Shown here piece by piece: positions 17,183 through 26,145 of a stretch of 64,000 nucleotides of DNA. The stretch covers positions 248,001-312,000 of the forward strand of contig CALYLO010000004.1 of the NCBI GenBank assembly GCA_944800085.1, given 5' to 3'. The notes beneath the pieces are model-generated. The model ran no database searches and was not told the origin of the DNA. It saw only the letters and a program-made list of their open reading frames with translations. Origin of the DNA: Paenibacillus melissococcoides (GTDB lineage Bacteria; Bacillota; Bacilli; Paenibacillales; Paenibacillaceae). Position 1 is the stretch's first letter; each line of letters opens with the position of its first letter. Made by a program: the position numbers and the translations under genes.

Positions 17183-18220
17183 TTATGCCTGCTGCGTCAG
17201 CCTGGCGTGGAACGCGTTCAACAGATTGTTCATGACGCGGGGCCAGTTGTAATGCTTGGCGGTCTCGAATCCGTTGGCGACGAGGAATTGGGAGAATTCC
17301 GGGTCGGACAGCACCCGGACGATGCCCTGGGCCACGCCATCGGCGTCGCCCTTGTTGACGAGGATGCAGTTCCAGCCGTCCTTGCAAAATTCCTCATTGC
17401 CCTCCGCCCTCGTCGTGACGACGGGAGCCCCGCAGGCCATCGCCTCCAAAATCGGGAGCCCGAAGCCTTCGTGGTAGGACGTCTGCACGAATACTCCGCA
17501 GTTGGCATACAGGTAGGCCAACTGTTGATCCTGCGGGTTCGGGAAATGATGGTGCGGGATGCCTGAAATGCCCGGAGGCTCGACGCCGAACGTAACGAAG
17601 GAAGCATGCGGCAGTTGGCGGCATGCCGCCGTCACGGCGTGCACGGTGACGTCAAAGCCCTTCAAATGCTGGCTGCGGCGGCTGCAGGCGAGAATGCGCT
17701 GCCCATCGTAGTCATGGGTCCGGTTCGGCTTGTAAATATTGAAATCCACGGCAATCGAGATGTTGGTTGCGTGTTGCTGGAACCGTTCCAGCAGCTGTCG
17801 GGTCGTCCAATCGGCAATCGTCAGCATATGGACCGGGACTCGGTATGTTTGGCGGACCCGCTCCTGCATATCCGGCCAATTCGGATAATAGCTTTCTTCG
17901 ATATCCTGAATGAGATAGAACGGGATGCCGCGCCCGCCTCTGCGCCAATCGCAGCTGTGCCAGACGACGGCCAGCGTCTTCCACCATGTTGCCACCTTGA
18001 TGCAGTCCATCCGTTTCAGGGTGTGCAGCATCATCCGGTAATTCGGGAAGCGGCGCACGCGGATGTGCAGCGGGAACCAGGAAGGCTGGCCGTCCAGCGC
18101 GAACAGATGAACCTTTACGCCCATCTCATGCAGCCGGTTCACCTGCTCCAGCACATTGCGAATGCCGCCGGACAAGCCGGTAAGCTCCAGTACATAGACA
18201 ACTTCAAGCGGCGCGCTCAT
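17183..18220 (-). CDS. GT4-family glycosyltransferase
   Basis: A 345-residue GT-B enzyme. It has the N-terminal VVYVLELTGLSGGIRNVLEQ loop, ILACSRRSQHLKGFDV at the hinge, and the GT4 signature HEGFGLPILEAMACGAPVVTT with the E-x7-E pair. The start ATG at 18220 overlaps the stop of the upstream GT2 gene as ATGA, which implies translational coupling; an earlier in-frame start lies inside that gene. It is the last gene of the operon that begins with GDP-mannose pyrophosphorylase, so a mannosyl donor is plausible, but donor and acceptor are not known. Confidence 0.9.
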   Translation of the reverse strand: MSAPLEVVYVLELTGLSGGIRNVLEQVNRLHEMGVKVHLFALDGQPSWFPLHIRVRRFPNYRMMLHTLKRMDCIKVATWWKTLAVVWHSCDWRRGGRGIPFYLIQDIEESYYPNWPDMQERVRQTYRVPVHMLTIADWTTRQLLERFQQHATNISIAVDFNIYKPNRTHDYDGQRILACSRRSQHLKGFDVTVHAVTAACRQLPHASFVTFGVEPPGISGIPHHHFPNPQDQQLAYLYANCGVFVQTSYHEGFGLPILEAMACGAPVVTTRAEGNEEFCKDGWNCILVNKGDADGVAQGIVRVLSDPEFSQFLVANGFETAKHYNWPRVMNNLLNAFHARLTQQA

Positions 18221-18972
18221 TGGATGTGATAACCTCCCCATTTGGCCCAGAACTTTTTGCGGGCCTCCATTTCTTTGACTCGCCAATACAGATTTTTATT
18301 CGCCCGCGTCGTCCCGCGCGTAAATCCTTCATAATGCAGGGCGCAGGCCGTACCGCAGTAGATGACGCGGAAGCCGTGCTGTCTGGCGCGGTAGCAGAAG
18401 TCGACATCTTCATAGGCGATGAAGAACTCCTCCGAGAAGAGGCCAATCCGTCCGAACACTTCCCGCCGGATCAGCATCAGGGCGCCTGTGACGGAAGCCG
18501 CGTCCTCCAGCGCTTGGGCGGGAGGGTGATCGGCGGGCTGGAAGCGATAGCGGTGATCGAAATTCCCTTTTGGCCCCTGGATGACGCCGCCATGCTGAAT
18601 CGTCATATTCGGATACAGCAGCCGCGCCCCGACGATGCCAACCTGCGGAGAGAGCTGCATCGCCGCCAGCATATGCTGCAACCAGCCCGGCTCGTGGAAG
18701 ATGATGTCGTTGTTCGCGATTAGCGCATAGGTGCCAACGGCGTGCTGCAAGCCCAGGTTCACGGTTCGGCTGAAGCCTTCGTTGGTCTGCTTGGGGATGA
18801 AGCGAACGTTCATCAAGGCGGCCCAGGCGGCCAGATCTTGCTGGATCGGAGGCGGGCTGCCGTCATCGACGACAATGATCTCGTATGCTTCATGGGCCGT
18901 GTTGATGAAGCTGTTGACGCAATGCTTAACCAGATCCGTATGATGGATCGTCGGAATTATGAGACTTATCAT
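18217..18972 (-). CDS. GT2-family glycosyltransferase (rhamnosyltransferase-like)
   Basis: A 251-residue GT2 enzyme. It has MISLIIPTIHHTDLVKHCV, the nucleotide-sugar site VDDGSP, NEGFSRTVNLGLQHA, LIANNDIIF as the DxD equivalent, and AYEDVDFCYRARQHGFRV near the active-site base. This is the pattern of the family that includes rhamnosyl and galactofuranosyl transferases. AAGGAG precedes ATG 18972. It overlaps the downstream GT4 gene by four bases. Confidence 0.88.
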   Translation of the reverse strand: MISLIIPTIHHTDLVKHCVNSFINTAHEAYEIIVVDDGSPPPIQQDLAAWAALMNVRFIPKQTNEGFSRTVNLGLQHAVGTYALIANNDIIFHEPGWLQHMLAAMQLSPQVGIVGARLLYPNMTIQHGGVIQGPKGNFDHRYRFQPADHPPAQALEDAASVTGALMLIRREVFGRIGLFSEEFFIAYEDVDFCYRARQHGFRVIYCGTACALHYEGFTRGTTRANKNLYWRVKEMEARKKFWAKWGGYHIQ

Positions 18973-18989
18973 ACAGGTGGATTCTCCTT

Positions 18990-20102
18990 TTACCGGCTGT
19001 CTAATTCCTGCAGTCGCTGCAGCATGCGCAGGGCGCTGGCCTCCCATGTATACATTCCGATGACGGTATGCCGGCCAAGAGCGGCCTTGGCCGCGGCTTC
19101 TTGCCGATGGGTATGGACGTGGCGAATCAGCCGGCGAAGGTGGCCGACGCTGGGCAAGGCCCACAGCAGCCGGGATTGCGATGGCAGGAACGGAGTGAAC
19201 CGCTCCACATCGATCAAATAGCCGTTCTGATCATTGACGAAATCGAGGTGCGCCGACCAGCGGGTCGTAATGACAGGAAGGCCGGCGGCCATCGCTTCCA
19301 TCACGGTCATGCTCCAGCCCTCTCCCCGCGTCGGCAGAACGTAGCTGTCCGCGCAAGTATACAGCCGGGCCAGATCTTCCTCGGACCAGGAGTGGACCGT
19401 AGACAGCAGGATGACCGATTCGTTCGCCCGCCCCGTCCATTGCGAGGCGAGGTTATTGATATAGGCATGCTGCCGGCCGATCTCCTCAGCCGTTGAGGCG
19501 CGCGTCTTAATAATCAGGCAGACGTCCTCGGATGGAGCGAACTCCGCCAGGAACGCTTGCAGGAGAATATCAATGCCCTTGCGCTCGTCGAAGGAGCAGA
19601 CCGACAGGAAAGCGTACTCCCGTCTGCCGGGAATCGGGAGCGGAGGGACGCCCGGGTGATACACCGCCGGATCGACGCCATATGGCATAACTCTCAGCTT
19701 ATGGGCCGGCACGCCCGATTGAATGAAGGTGTCCCGATTGAAGGTGGACGGCACCCATACTTCATCCATCATGGAGCAGCGGCGCGCCCAGGTGAACGAC
19801 AGGCGGTTGCATTCGAACATCGTCATGCCGATAGAATATTGGGCCGAATCCCGGAAAAAGGCATGAGCCGGATAATGGAACAGCACCGTATGGCGCTGCG
19901 CTAACGAACGATTCCTCAATGCCGCCAATTCAGCCATGACGGCTGGCGCCATCGGCGTATGGACCGCTTCGGGATGGATAGGGGAGAATTTGGGATATAC
20001 TCCCCGGCGGATGAATTGAAGCAGCAATTGCCGGTTTGCTTTAGCATATCCCGTCGGCTCGAATAGGGTGCCTATATTGTGGATGGAAGTCTCTCCACTC
20101 AT
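18990..20102 (-). CDS. GT4-family glycosyltransferase
   Basis: A 370-residue GT-B enzyme beginning IHNIGTLFEPTGYAKANRQ and containing MPYGVDPAVYHPG, FLSVCSFDERKGIDILLQAF and PTRGEGWSMTVMEAMAAGLPVI. It resembles the GT4 half of the fusion at 13349 and the enzyme at 31618 (all share a GYAKA/GYATS-type start and the phrase VxPS-T/Q-F/H-N), so these seem to be one expanded subfamily. AAGGAGGG precedes ATG 20102. It follows ManC by 30 bases. Confidence 0.9.
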   Translation of the reverse strand: MSGETSIHNIGTLFEPTGYAKANRQLLLQFIRRGVYPKFSPIHPEAVHTPMAPAVMAELAALRNRSLAQRHTVLFHYPAHAFFRDSAQYSIGMTMFECNRLSFTWARRCSMMDEVWVPSTFNRDTFIQSGVPAHKLRVMPYGVDPAVYHPGVPPLPIPGRREYAFLSVCSFDERKGIDILLQAFLAEFAPSEDVCLIIKTRASTAEEIGRQHAYINNLASQWTGRANESVILLSTVHSWSEEDLARLYTCADSYVLPTRGEGWSMTVMEAMAAGLPVITTRWSAHLDFVNDQNGYLIDVERFTPFLPSQSRLLWALPSVGHLRRLIRHVHTHRQEAAAKAALGRHTVIGMYTWEASALRMLQRLQELDSR

Positions 20103-20132
20103 GTGCTTCCCTCCTTGGGATGGAGGATGGAA

Positions 20133-21224
20133 TTAGAGATAGCGCTGGAGGTCCTGCTCCTCCAGACGGGCGACCAGCGCTTTGATATCCTGAGTCCGGT
20201 CTTTGCGGCAGACGAGGATAACATCATCGGTTGCGACAATGATTAGATTTTCCGCCCCGATTGTCGTGATCAACTGCCCCGGCTTGCCGTGAATAATGCA
20301 GCCGCTCGTATCAATGCCTTGATGGAGTCCGTGAATGACATTCCGGGATAAATCTTGCGGCTCGGCCCGCTCCAGCGCGTTCCAATTGCCCAGATCGTCC
20401 CACCCGTAGTGAACGGGAATCATGTAGATGGAATCGCATTTCTCAATGACTCCGTAATCGATGGACTGGTTCTCGATCTGGCTGTAGAGCGAATGGAGGG
20501 CGCATTCATCCGGAGGATGCTCCATCAGCACTTCCTTTATTGTCATCAAAATATCGTGCAGCTTCGGCAAATGCTGCTCCAGAAGGTGCATAACGGTGGA
20601 GGCTTTCCAGATGAAGATGCCGGTGTTCCAATAGTGCTTGCCGTCGGCGAAGATGCGCCCGGCGACCGGCAGCGGCGGCTTCTCGATGAATTGCTCCACT
20701 GCCGTCACTTGCAGGCCGGAGATCGTCCCGGCATCTTCATCGGGCGCCACCCGGATATAGCCATAGCCCGTCTCCGGGCGGGTTGGCCGCACGCCGAGCG
20801 TGACGACGCAAGCTTCATTCGCGGCGCGTTCGACTCCCGTCTGAAGCGCGGCATGGAACGCTTCCGGATCCGACACATAATGATCCGACGGCAGGGTGAT
20901 AAGGACCGGATCCTCGTCTTGGAGCAGCATATGGAGCGCGGCCAGGCCGATGCAGGCGGCCGTATCCTTGGCCATCGGTTCCACGATGATATGATCCGGC
21001 GGAAAATAAGGAAGCTGTTCCCGAATCAGAGGAACATATTCCGCCAGCGACACGATATGGATATGTTCAAGCGGCACACGTTGCAGCATGCGCTGCAGTG
21101 TATCGGCCAGCATGGATTGCGGGTGAAGGATGGGCAAAAATTGCTTCGGGCGGGTCGAACGGCTAAAGGGCCAGAAGCGGGTGCCTTTCCCTCCTGCCAT
21201 AATCAAGGCTTTTACCGTCGTAAT
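20133..21224 (-). CDS. manC: Mannose-1-phosphate guanylyltransferase
   Basis: Makes GDP-mannose from mannose-1-phosphate and GTP. The protein has the pyrophosphorylase signature KALIMAGGKGTRFWPFSR, then RPKQFL, and the conserved ITLPSDHYV, RPETGYGYI, EKP and WNTGIFIWK. At about 363 residues it is the short single-domain form without the C-terminal isomerase domain. The start is unusual: an excellent AGGAGGTG is followed at proper distance only by ATT (21224) in frame, while GTG 21233 overlaps the ribosome binding site. An ATT start is therefore proposed. The gene heads the operon of three glycosyltransferases and likely supplies their donor. Confidence 0.92.
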   Translation of the reverse strand: MTTVKALIMAGGKGTRFWPFSRSTRPKQFLPILHPQSMLADTLQRMLQRVPLEHIHIVSLAEYVPLIREQLPYFPPDHIIVEPMAKDTAACIGLAALHMLLQDEDPVLITLPSDHYVSDPEAFHAALQTGVERAANEACVVTLGVRPTRPETGYGYIRVAPDEDAGTISGLQVTAVEQFIEKPPLPVAGRIFADGKHYWNTGIFIWKASTVMHLLEQHLPKLHDILMTIKEVLMEHPPDECALHSLYSQIENQSIDYGVIEKCDSIYMIPVHYGWDDLGNWNALERAEPQDLSRNVIHGLHQGIDTSGCIIHGKPGQLITTIGAENLIIVATDDVILVCRKDRTQDIKALVARLEEQDLQRYL

Positions 21225-21450
21225 GAGAACCACCTCCTGGGAACGGACTTGAGATTGACCTGATATCCGAGAGAATTATTACTACATATGTCCCGGAAGG
21301 GGAAAAGGGCACGGCGAACGTCCGGCGGATAGCGGCGCCGCTGCCGTATGAGATCAGGCATGGCTGTCTATGATAAAATAAGGTAGAGTAGATTGAGAGC
21401 ATCCTTACGTTTACAGGCGAAGTACGAGACAGACAACTAGAGGTGAAATC

Positions 21451-22503
21451 ATGCAAGATATATCATTGGAGCAATGCCTGGCGAAGCGCGCCGCGGGCGC
21501 GACGCTGGTTGATGTTCGTTCGCCGGGAGAGTATGCGGAATTCACCATACCGGGGAGCATCAATATTCCGTTGTTCACGGATGAGGAGCGGGCCGAGATC
21601 GGCACGATTTATAAGCAGGTGAGCGTAGAAGCCGCCAAAGAGCGCGGCCTGGCCATCGCCTCGGCCAAGCTGCCCGCGCTGTACGCGCAGTTCCGCGAGT
21701 TGAAGGGCCCGGTCGTCATTTACTGCTGGCGCGGCGGAATGCGGAGCCGCACGATGGCTACCGTAATGTCGCTGATGGGGCTGAAGACATTCCGGCTTCT
21801 CGGGGGCATCCGTTCTTACCGCCGCTGGGTGCAATCGACGCTTGCCGAGTACCGGCTGCAGTCCCCGTGCATCGTGCTGGCGGGCCATACCGGGACAGGC
21901 AAGACCCAGCTCCTGCAGCGGCTGCGGGAGGACGGATATCCCGTGCTGGATCTGGAGGGCTTGGCAGGGCACCGCGGATCGATCTTCGGGCATATCGGGC
22001 TGGAGCCGAACAATCAGAAGAAATTCGAGGCGCTGCTGCTCGATGAGCTGCTGAAGCTGGAAGCGGAGAACCGGCCTTATCTGCTGATCGAAGGGGAGAG
22101 CCGCCGAATCGGCAAGGTCGTGCTGCCGGAATTCCTGGTGGAAGCGAAGCGCTCCGGCACCGTCTTCACCGTGCGCATGCCGGTCCGGGAGCGCGTACGC
22201 AATCTGATGGCCGACTACCAGCCGGAGCAGCATGCGGAGAAGGTGAAGGACTCGTTCGAGCGGATTCGCCGCCGCATGCATACGCCTGCTGCGCGCGAGG
22301 TGGAGTCCGCGCTGGAAGACGGCCGCTATGACGATGTTGCGGCGCTGCTGCTGGAGTATTACTATGATCCGCGCTATGAGCATGCGGCGCTCCAGTACGA
22401 CCGGGAGCCCATCGTCATCGACGCGGCGGATGTCAATGAAGCCTATGCGAAGGTGGTGCCGCTGCTGCGCGGATGGAATGTTCCGCAGGCGCGTTCCGTC
22501 TAG
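21451..22503 (+). CDS. mnmH: tRNA 2-selenouridine synthase
   Basis: Replaces the 2-thio group of wobble uridine 34 in certain tRNAs by selenium (through a geranylated intermediate), using selenophosphate from SelD. The 350-residue protein has an N-terminal rhodanese domain with LVDVRSPGEYAEFTIPGSIN and the catalytic Cys92 in YCWRGGMRS, and a C-terminal P-loop domain with GHTGTGKT at residues 145-152. AGAGGTG precedes the ATG. It is a single gene, divergent from the manC operon. The selD gene in the same window completes the pathway. Confidence 0.95.
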   Translation: MQDISLEQCLAKRAAGATLVDVRSPGEYAEFTIPGSINIPLFTDEERAEIGTIYKQVSVEAAKERGLAIASAKLPALYAQFRELKGPVVIYCWRGGMRSRTMATVMSLMGLKTFRLLGGIRSYRRWVQSTLAEYRLQSPCIVLAGHTGTGKTQLLQRLREDGYPVLDLEGLAGHRGSIFGHIGLEPNNQKKFEALLLDELLKLEAENRPYLLIEGESRRIGKVVLPEFLVEAKRSGTVFTVRMPVRERVRNLMADYQPEQHAEKVKDSFERIRRRMHTPAAREVESALEDGRYDDVAALLLEYYYDPRYEHAALQYDREPIVIDAADVNEAYAKVVPLLRGWNVPQARSV

Positions 22504-22806
22504 CGAAGGGAAGCGGGCAGCCCAACTGAGAGGAGAAGGGGGAGCTTGCAGGCGGCTAGCATGCGCCGCTCCCCCGGTCCGTCCCGAAGCATAGCTGCGC
22601 CTTGCGGCAGGATGGCTGCTGCAGACCGCATATGTCATATCGTTTCCGCTGAACCGGACATCACTGATTTTTTACTCCCCATATGCACATTTCCTCAATG
22701 ATCGGCATTAACGTTTTGCCTTTTGGCGTCAAGGAATATTCCACCTTCAAAATTCTTCTGATATGCATACAAGCGCTTCCTTAAAACTTGTATATATATG
22801 CCATTT

Positions 22807-22868
22807 TTCGACAGACAAGCGTCTGCTAATATGTTAAATTTTTAGTATCGTTTAGATTTATCTAAACG
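22807..22868 (+). promoter_or_regulatory. Candidate Spo0A box and palindromic operator
   Basis: The stretch TTCGACA (22807-22813; TGTCGAA on the other strand) is an exact Spo0A-box core. Further on, CGTTTAGAT, TT, ATCTAAACG (22849-22868) forms a perfect nine-base inverted repeat, an operator-like element 26 bases before the next ATG. The bases from 22504 to 22800 otherwise hold only a GC-rich hairpin near 22538-22576 (GGGGGAG with CTCCCCC) after mnmH. Confidence 0.45.
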
Positions 22869-22894
22869 CACCATATTAGAGGAGGTTTGAGAAG

Positions 22895-23498
22895 ATGAAG
22901 CAAGTCCAGCAATTCCACAGAACAGCACAGAAGGTCGACCAGCGCAATATGAAAGAGCTATAAGCATCCTAGAGAAAAACAACATCGATTTTCAAATTAT
23001 AGATGGTAAATTGATGTTAAAGCAAGCAACGCCTGAGGCTGTAACAAAGGCAAATATTTTACTTAGCTCGGCATCACAAATCACCTCTTCCACTGAAAGT
23101 TCTATTTCAATTTTTGCTTCTTATCCTACTCCATGGGTGCACCATAAAACATACGATATTGTAAGATCAGAAAATTCACAGCAGCAACAAAAACTGCTTT
23201 TTCCGCAGCTTTTGCTGTTTTTGCGAAAAAGATAACAACATCTTGGCAAGAACTTCTTGCGGTAGCTGTTGGTGGATTCGGTGGGTATTACTTCATAAAT
23301 ACCGATAAAGAAGACTTATATACTTTTATCAAGTATTACTACCGAGAATTGGGGCCGGGGCGTTTTGATATGAATGGTAATTTCATAGGAGATTATGAAA
23401 TCAAAAAAGAAATGAGAGTCACAAAAAATTCAAATGGAACTGGCGGTTCTTTTGATACAGACATAAGAAAATCTACTGTTGTAGATCCCTGGTTCTGA
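22895..23498 (+). pseudogene. Degraded peptide/bacteriocin-like protein gene, at least two frameshifts
   Basis: AGAGGAGG and ATG 22895 start a frame that stops after 22 codons (MKQVQQFHRTAQK). A second frame then reads YERAISILEKNNIDFQIIDG to about 23170, and a third reads KFTAATKTAFSAAFAVFAKK through LGPGRFDMNGNFIGDYEIKK to a TGA at 23496. Joined, these give one protein of about 200 residues with a hydrophobic Ala-rich middle and a Gly/Asn-rich end ending in DPWF. Shifts lie near 22900 and at an AAAA run near 23175. It recalls secreted antimicrobial-type proteins of Bacillales, but no family was recognised. It is followed by a small membrane protein gene. Confidence 0.55.
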
Positions 23499-23513
23499 GA
23501 CGAGATGAATTAA

Positions 23514-23660
23514 ATGTTGGTATATTTGATTTTTTTCATAGTCAACTTTGTAGTAGCGTACTTCTATATCTACGATGAATCAGACTACATTAAACCTTTT
23601 TTGCAATCTGTTTTTTTGTTAATTATGGTTGTTATTATGGATTTAATTAGGGCTTGCTGA
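23514..23660 (+). pseudogene. Small two-helix membrane protein interrupted by an insertion sequence
   Basis: Forty-eight codons encode MLVYLIFFIVNFVVAYFYI, then DESDYIKPFLQ and a second hydrophobic helix ending IMDLI, after which the frame runs into the insertion sequence (RAC, stop). Removing the element with one copy of the direct repeat TAATTA rejoins the frame to 25279-25316, adding KHYMKKRKNQSS and a stop, a plausible 57-residue protein with a basic cytoplasmic tail. Size and position after the degraded secreted-type gene suggest an immunity or accessory protein; this is inference. Confidence 0.5.
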
Positions 23661-25272
23661 ACAATCATTTTTCAAAGGTTTTACAAGGATTTCTGGACTC
23701 TAACTCGAAATAAAATGCAAGGAAAATGCGAATTTCTTGCAAAAAATCGTGCACGTGGAGTGAGCCGACATGTATCGTAGAACCGAAAGCCAGCTTCAGT
23801 TGTTCGAAGATTTCTACTTGCCGTTTGGCGGTAAATTAAATAAGGAGAACCGTTGGGTTCAACTGGCCGCTATCATCCCGTGGTGGCGGGCAGAAGAATT
23901 CTACGCGAAGTCGTTCAAGAAATCAATGCGCGGTCAGATCCCTTTGTCTGTTCGTATGGCTTTGGGAGCGCTGTACATTCAGGAACGTATGCAGCTCGAT
24001 GATCGAGAGACGGTCCAGCAGATCGCCGAAAATCCGTACTACCAGTACTTCCTTGGGCTGCGGCGTTCCAAGATAAGCCTCCGTTCCATCACTCGCTGTT
24101 GACCCATTTCCGCAAGCGATTGGGTGCGGATGTCATTGGACAAATCAACGATTGGATTTTGGAAGAGGACGCAGAGCGAAAGAAGCAGGAACAAAACAAG
24201 AGCGATCCTCAAGATCCTCCAGGCAGCGGCCATGGCTCTGATGGAACATCCGTTAATGAAGACGGCAAAAGCAAAGAGAAACCATGCAACAAAGGCACCT
24301 TGATGCTCGACGCGACCTGCGCACCGGCCGACATCTCGTATCCGACCGATTTGAAATTATTGAACGAGGCGCGGGAAAAACTCGAAGCGATCATCGATGT
24401 TCTGCACGAGCCTTTCGTCGGGAAGGCCAAGAAACCGAGAACGTATCGTCAAACCGCCCGCAAACGCTACCTCGAGATCGCCAAGAAACGGCGAACGGGT
24501 GCCAAAGCCATCCGGAAAGCGGTTGGCAAACAGCTTCGTTATGTTTCGCGTAATCTTGGCATCATCGAAATGCTGGCAGCGAAAAGCAGCTTGAATCAAC
24601 TGGGTTCGCAGCAGTATCGGCAATTGCTCGTCATTTCCGAGCTGTATCGTCAACAGCAAGAGATGTACGACAAACGGACACACTCGGTGGAAGATCGAAT
24701 CGTCAGTCTTTCCCAACCGCATGTACGGCCGATTGTCCGCGGGAAAGTGAATGCTCCCGTCGAGTTTGGAGCAAAGCTGGCGATCAGTCTGGTGGACGGT
24801 TACGCTCGGATGGAGAAGCTGTCCTGGGATAACTTCAACGAAAGCATGACACTGAAAGCTTCCGTGGAGTCGTTCGTCCAGCGATATGGGTGTTATCCGG
24901 AAGCCATTCTAGCCGACCAAATCTACCGAAATCGGGAGAACCTTCGCTATTGTAAGGAGCATGGAATCCGTTTGAGTGGTCCAAACTTAGGGCGTCCGAA
25001 GAAAGAAGCGGAACCCGATCGGAACCAGGCCAGACAGGATGCTTCAATGCGTAACGCAATCGAAGGAAAATTCGGAGAAGGCAAACGCTCCTACGGACTG
25101 GGGCGTATTCGAGCACGCCTTCGAGAGACAAGCGAAACGGTCATTGCCCTGCAACTGCTTGTTATGAATCTCGAACGCAAGCTGCGCGTTCTCTTTTTGC
25201 CGATTTTCAGACTGCTGCTGAATCTGTGCCGTCAGCCTCTGTGGCCTAAAAGGCAATATGTTCAGCAAGCCC
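23650..25272 (+). mobile_element. IS5/IS1182-type insertion sequence
   Basis: The element is bounded by the inverted repeat GGGCTTGCTGAACA (23650-23663 and 25259-25272). The match continues outward through TTTAATTA on both sides, so the exact end is ambiguous: either a six-base duplication TAATTA flanks a 14-base repeat, or a four-base TTAA flanks a 17-base repeat. It carries one transposase gene, which is frameshifted. Confidence 0.8.
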
Positions 25273-25316
25273 TAATTAAACACTACATGAAAAAAAGAAA
25301 AAACCAATCGAGTTAG
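23770..25316 (+). pseudogene. IS5/IS1182-type transposase, frameshifted
   Basis: The N-terminal part (MYRRTESQLQLFEDFYLPFG to about residue 98) and the catalytic remainder lie in different frames. Restoring one C near 24064 gives YFLGLPAFQDKPPFHHSLL, the usual family sequence, so a single-base deletion broke the gene. The second part has MLDATCAPADISYP with the first catalytic Asp, ADQIYRNRENLRYC with the second, and RNAIEGKFGEGKR with the Glu. The frame runs through the end of the element and takes its last 14 or so residues and stop codon from the flanking DNA. Confidence 0.85.
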
Positions 25317-25502
25317 GAAGCAATGTTCTCTGGTATCAGATGGCAAGTTGATCACCATCCTTGATGGAGTTCATTGTGAAGTCCGTTGTATTGTTGTGAT
25401 AAAACTCTTCAGACCTTGGAATTTCCAGTAGGCCGTTCAAAGTTCTTTGTATAACTAAGGGGGAGGGTTTGATATAGAAACATAAGTTCGGGTGTTGCGT
25501 AT

Positions 25503-25529
25503 AAAAAAAGCACCAATTAAGGTGCTTTA
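25503..25529 (-). terminator. Intrinsic terminator of the Rap-Phr-like pair
   Basis: On the minus strand AAGCACC and GGTGCTT pair around TTAATT and are followed by a T run. The stem contains the stop codon of the Phr-like gene. The bases between 25317 and 25500 hold no other recognisable feature. Confidence 0.85.
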
Positions 25530-25636
25530 CCAAGGATAAATACTTCCGGAGTCTCCAGAGAAGCCGCCGCCGTCGCTACAAAGATGACCGTGTAAAGAAG
25601 GGAATTTGAATATAGTTTTTTAATTAAGTTCTTCAT
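25517..25636 (-). CDS. Phr/AloP-like signal peptide precursor
   Basis: A 39-residue peptide: a lysine-bearing start (MKNLIKKLYSNS), a hydrophobic export segment (LLYTVIFVATAAASL) and a short tail ETPEVFILGKAP. This is the layout of Phr precursors, whose last five to ten residues are released outside the cell, re-imported and bind a Rap-type receptor. The ATG overlaps the stop of the truncated receptor gene as ATGA, exactly as in rap-phr pairs, and a terminator overlaps its own stop. The mature peptide would be near FILGKAP, which is inference. It is too short for most gene callers. Confidence 0.72.
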   Translation of the reverse strand: MKNLIKKLYSNSLLYTVIFVATAAASLETPEVFILGKAP

Positions 25637-26145
25637 ACTTGACCCTCCATTTCTTTTGTGCTTTGGTAATACGCGTTTAACTTTTTAAAAGTTGATTTCG
25701 GGGAGACATTGTGCTCTAAAGGTATACGAATCACCGTGTCAAGGCATTCTTTTTCTTTAGCAGTATCGCTGATTTTTGAGTAATATAGAGCCGCATCCAC
25801 CATAAGTTCTATGCATTGTTCAAACTCGCCCAATGCTAAGTAACATTCTCCCTTAACTTGCAAATAATCAGTGTACCTAGAACAAATTAAAGGATTATTA
25901 TTAGTAGTAATTGGCTTGATTTTTTTGCACTTGCTTAGTACATCTTTAATGCCCTCATGGTTATTCTGTTTTAAGTATAATTGAAGCAATTGTCTCGATG
26001 CAGAGATGGCCGCAAAATCGCTACAACTCTCAAGGAATGCTAAAAGCTGTTCGATGGCTTGCTCGATGTTTCCCTTCATTGCGGCGAATAATGCCTCCAT
26101 AAGGACTATATGCTCTTTTGTGTGCGGATAATTAAGTGAATAAGT
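25633..26145 (-). pseudogene. Rap/AloR-like TPR receptor, 5'-truncated
   Basis: The surviving 170 or so codons encode helical TPR repeats (LMEALFAAMKGNIEQAIEQL, YTDYLQVKGECYLALGEFEQ, DAALYYSKISDTAKEKECLD), the peptide-binding half of Rap/PlcR/AimR-type regulators. The frame is open without a start beyond the ATG at 26100 until an insertion-sequence fragment at about 26145, so the N-terminal effector domain (helix-turn-helix or Spo0F-binding) is lost. The Phr-like gene overlaps its 3' end. Restart at 26100 would give a receptor fragment that could at best bind peptide. Confidence 0.68.
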
